Assembly (NCBI GenBank): GCA_903935095.1
Contig: CAIZQH010000025.1
Span: 22,024-86,023, forward strand
Length of the DNA: 64,000 nt
Reading direction: 5' to 3'
Source of the DNA: an uncultured Flavobacteriales bacterium
Lineage (GTDB): Bacteria; Bacteroidota; Bacteroidia; Flavobacteriales_D; Crocinitomicaceae
The translations under genes and the position numbers were made by a program. Under the pieces are notes generated by a model. The model saw nothing but the letters and a program-made list of their open reading frames with translations, had not been told where the DNA came from and did not search any database. This document shows positions 61,685 through 64,000 of the stretch, in pieces; positions within the stretch are counted from its first letter, which is position 1; each line of letters opens with the position of its first letter.

Positions 61685-62710
61685 TTATTCATGAACGAAT
61701 CTCTTTTCTGTCGAACCATCATTGTAATATAGAATTTGGATTTTGCCAGACTCCAGACTGCATGACCTTCCCATAAGGTCTGATACTCCTATCAGTTGTT
61801 TACTATTATCTGAAAGTTCTTCGATTCCTGAGTACGATACACTCACCGCAGAAGTCATGACGATTGTGTGGATAGTTGAACTCTTCTGAAAACAATATAA
61901 GATAAATTGTAATTCATTACAACCCATACCTAATCCAGGATAGTATACTGTGTAATTCGACATTGACATTCCTGTTGAATCAACTACTGACCATACAACC
62001 ATTAAGCTATCCATTGGATTTGATGGGTAATTTATTAAACTTATGAATGCTGTATCAACTGAATAGAAGTCCAAGAAACAATCCTCTAATGTAGCTGTTG
62101 ATGTGCCAACACTTGGCGAACAACCTGAACCACCATTAATAACTAAAGTGTCACCTGTCAGTTGTGATGCGTCTAAGACTTCTCCATACGTAACATCTAT
62201 ACATCCGTTTGCATCCGTTACTTCGCAGTAATAGGCTCCCGGACATACGTTTGTAACCGTGTTTGTTGTGAGTGTTCCAATATTTATCCAATTATAAGAA
62301 AAGGGTGCCAAGCCATTGATTACAGTAACGGTTGCGATGCCATCACAAGTAATCGAATCAAGTGAATTCGTGGTGGACATGTTTAATTCATATCCTTGAC
62401 ATGGCGATGGTACTCCTTCCAAAATCGTAAAAAATAAGGTGTCTTGATAACCACTTGTTGTATAATAAGTGACTGAATAGTTTCCCGCACAGAGCAATGC
62501 AAAAGGAAAAGCTGAAGGTATAATGTCTGGTAATTGCGCTATTTGCTGCCAGATGATTGACAAGGTATCCACATTTGTGCAATCCAAGGTTGCCGTTCCA
62601 TCACACATATTGGGTCCGGAAGTGTTTGTGGTGTAAACTTGTGTCTGCGAAAAAACAGGTACAGAAATGACACTAAAAAGTGTTAAGAATAATTGTTTTA
62701 GTTTTTTCAT
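61685..62710 (-). CDS. secreted protein with SprB-like repeats
   Basis: A 341-residue exported protein (signal MKKLKQLFLTLFSVISVPVFSQ; I use the ATG at 62710, an ATG at 62734 adds eight residues). The body contains repeat-like blocks rich in Cys, Thr and Asn typical of SprB-repeat adhesins: CDGIATVTVINGLAPFSYNW, NVCPGAYYCEVTDANGC, and an earlier weaker copy (CDGTATLDC, LLCAGNYSVTYYTTSG). The end KQLIGVSDLMGRSC, then GKIQILYYNDGSTEKRF resembles the last strands of a T9SS-associated C-terminal domain. Surface localisation is likely; function unknown. Confidence 0.78.
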   Translation of the reverse strand: MKKLKQLFLTLFSVISVPVFSQTQVYTTNTSGPNMCDGTATLDCTNVDTLSIIWQQIAQLPDIIPSAFPFALLCAGNYSVTYYTTSGYQDTLFFTILEGVPSPCQGYELNMSTTNSLDSITCDGIATVTVINGLAPFSYNWINIGTLTTNTVTNVCPGAYYCEVTDANGCIDVTYGEVLDASQLTGDTLVINGGSGCSPSVGTSTATLEDCFLDFYSVDTAFISLINYPSNPMDSLMVVWSVVDSTGMSMSNYTVYYPGLGMGCNELQFILYCFQKSSTIHTIVMTSAVSVSYSGIEELSDNSKQLIGVSDLMGRSCSLESGKIQILYYNDGSTEKRFVHE

Positions 62711-62856
62711 GTTATACGGTTTTAATAGTTTCACTAATGACTATTTACTAGAACGTAAACATTCAATTAATGAGGTGCGAACACTTGAACTAATTGCTTC
62801 ATGATCTAAAAAGACATTGTGTTAAAGAAAACCCTTAAAATTTCTAGAAATAAACC

Positions 62857-62864
62857 TACTTTTG
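62857..62864 (+). promoter_or_regulatory. candidate -7 box TACTTTTG for the desaturase gene
   Basis: An exact TAnnTTTG match 28 bp before the ATG of the acyl-ACP desaturase. Confidence 0.45.
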
Positions 62865-62892
62865 CACCCAAATTCACAAATCACAACTGCAC

Positions 62893-63885
62893 ATGGCATT
62901 CGAACACAAAATAGAGGTACTCAAATCAATTGAATCTGATGTTCATGCCTTTATTGAGGATAAAATGAATCTTCCAGAAGAATGTTGGCAACCTACGGAT
63001 TTCATTCCCAATGCTGCGGATGTTGACTTCGCGGATCAAGTGAAAGCCCTTCAGGAAAGCATTGCTCAAGTACCGGATACGGTCATGGTTTCCTTGATTG
63101 GAAATATGATTACCGAAGAAGCGCTTCCGAGTTATCAGACGTTTTTTAATTTATTGGAAGGTGTCAATGTGGAACGAAATGTTGCTAGCACAAGTGCTTG
63201 GGCTCGTTGGTCACGTTTATGGACAGCGGAAGAGAATCGTCACGGTGACTTGTTGAATAAATATTTGTACCTCAGTGGACGCGTGGACATGCGCGAAGTG
63301 GAAATGACCATTCAACGTTTGCTTCACAACGGAATCGATCTACAGACTTCTGCGGACCCATACAACGGATTGATTTACACGTCCTTTCAAGAACGTGCAA
63401 CAAAAATATCCCACATGAATACGGGGAAAATCGCTTTTAAATCAGGAGATAAATTATTGGCTAAAATTTGTAACACCATCGCGGGAGAAGAAGCTTTACA
63501 CGAAAAAGCGTACAAGTTTTTTATGAGTAAAGTGTTTGAATCGGATCCAAATGGTGGACTAGCTGCATTTGTTCAGATGATGAAAAGAAAAATCGTCATG
63601 CCAGCTTCCCTTATGGACTTTGGAACGGACAAAAAACAATACGTAAACTACGCGTCCATTACTCAAAAGATTGGTGTTTACACGAGTCATGATTACGCGA
63701 ACATTATTGATCACTTGGTGAAATTCTGGGGAATTGACAAACTCAAAGGACTCAGTGACGAAGGAAATAAAGCACAGGATTTCTTATCCTCTTTGTCCGA
63801 ACGCTATTTCAAACTTGCGGAACGACTCCAAGAAACTACGGAAGTTCAAATGATTTGGCTGAATAAAGGAAAGTTGGCGCTTTAA
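62893..63885 (+). CDS. acyl-[acyl-carrier-protein] desaturase
   Basis: A 330-residue soluble di-iron desaturase (FA_desaturase_2 family) that introduces a double bond into acyl-ACP. The iron ligands are found in the usual spacing: the helix IGNMITEEALPSYQ, WTAEENRHGDLL, and IAGEEALHEKAYKFFM; a Glu...Glu-x-x-His pattern is visible in the second and third. It is a cytoplasmic enzyme. Its stop overlaps by 4 nt the stop of the convergent FabH-type gene; the neighbours both serve lipid synthesis. Confidence 0.95.
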   Translation: MAFEHKIEVLKSIESDVHAFIEDKMNLPEECWQPTDFIPNAADVDFADQVKALQESIAQVPDTVMVSLIGNMITEEALPSYQTFFNLLEGVNVERNVASTSAWARWSRLWTAEENRHGDLLNKYLYLSGRVDMREVEMTIQRLLHNGIDLQTSADPYNGLIYTSFQERATKISHMNTGKIAFKSGDKLLAKICNTIAGEEALHEKAYKFFMSKVFESDPNGGLAAFVQMMKRKIVMPASLMDFGTDKKQYVNYASITQKIGVYTSHDYANIIDHLVKFWGIDKLKGLSDEGNKAQDFLSSLSERYFKLAERLQETTEVQMIWLNKGKLAL

Positions 63886-64000
63886 AATCGATACACTATC
63901 GCATTGATATTCATTCCCGCTCCAACAGATGCCATCATTACGCAATCACCAGGTTGAATGTCGTGACCTTCTAATTTTCCTTGTAAAATTAAATCCAATA
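63882..64000 (-). CDS. beta-ketoacyl-ACP synthase III (FabH-type), 5' part outside window
   Basis: Only the last 38 residues are inside the window: LILQGKLEGHDIQPGDCVMM, then ASVGAGMNINAIVYRF and TAA at 63882. GD-x-V-x-x-x-x-x-GAGMN is the FabH/thiolase-like C-terminal signature where the final glycine loop closes the active site. Extension beyond 64000 is certain. A close homologue such as a HMG- or OleA-type synthase cannot be excluded from this fragment. Confidence 0.8.
   Translation of the reverse strand, partial: LDLILQGKLEGHDIQPGDCVMMASVGAGMNINAIVYRF

Overview
The window is chromosomal DNA of a Bacteroidetes bacterium, most likely a flavobacterium of the Crocinitomicaceae/Fluviicola type (inferred). 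The evidence is type IX secretion (T9SS) C-terminal domains, a GldI-type FKBP lipoprotein, S46 dipeptidyl peptidase, TonB receptors with carboxypeptidase-like N-termini, a DUF4249 lipoprotein, DUF4835, GSCFA and DUF3276 genes, the bamD-rpoZ-coaBC-DUF4835-recN cluster, and TAnnTTTG promoter boxes with no obvious Shine-Dalgarno sequences. The DNA is AT-rich. Most of the window is dense housekeeping sequence.

Layout. 1-10.3 kb: truncated aroB, then a minus-strand block (S46 peptidase, a RelE/HigA-type toxin-antitoxin pair, methyltransferase, Crp-type regulator, NSUN/RsmF-type rRNA methylase, tilS, pabB). 10.4-15.2 kb: TonB receptor with DUF4249 lipoprotein, AraC regulator, tRNA-Val, DUF3276. 15.3-28.5 kb: a long plus-strand run covering cell-wall turnover (MltF-like lytic transglycosylase, M23-LysM), tRNA modification (miaA), a thioredoxin-like lipid- or envelope-associated protein, nrnA, two FKBP lipoproteins, bamD, rpoZ, coaBC, DUF4835, recN and GSCFA. 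28.5-37.3 kb: ORF6N gene, an outer-membrane transporter-like protein, HD hydrolase, a T9SS cargo, and the pyrG-yidC-transaldolase-DUF4268 operon, followed by gamma-carbonic-anhydrase-like and rhodanese genes. 37.5-42.1 kb: a MutS2-like ATPase, a SpeD-SpeE fusion for spermidine synthesis, SlyD and SSB. 42.2-49.7 kb is the most accessory part: tRNA-Asn, two related tRNA-derived repeats bracketing a CotH-kinase/T9SS gene, a second TonB receptor, a frameshifted DUF4287 gene, short GC palindromes and an HxlR regulator. 49.7-57.6 kb: small dimeric alpha/beta-barrel proteins, GNAT, a nuclease-like EEP protein, LOG, a PLP enzyme, a methyltransferase, a galM-GH53 galactan pair, and a second toxin-antitoxin locus whose toxin is interrupted by a stop codon. 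58.3-64 kb: acs, a SOUL protein, tRNA-Arg followed by a ~125-bp tandem repeat, a secreted protein, acyl-ACP desaturase and the 3' end of a FabH-type gene.

Most noteworthy: (i) a recurrent TAnnTTTG/A-N4-ATG arrangement at nine genes, suggesting leaderless transcription; (ii) tRNA T-arm 'mimics' downstream of tRNA genes, in which the T-loop is replaced by a short insert, usually a hairpin, two of them flanking the CotH gene; (iii) the natural SpeD-SpeE fusion; (iv) a perfect 31-nt palindrome inside the ORF6N coding sequence; (v) a toxin gene inactivated by one in-frame TGA beside an intact antitoxin. I saw no CRISPR array, rRNA, phage operon, transposase or complete unfamiliar defence system.
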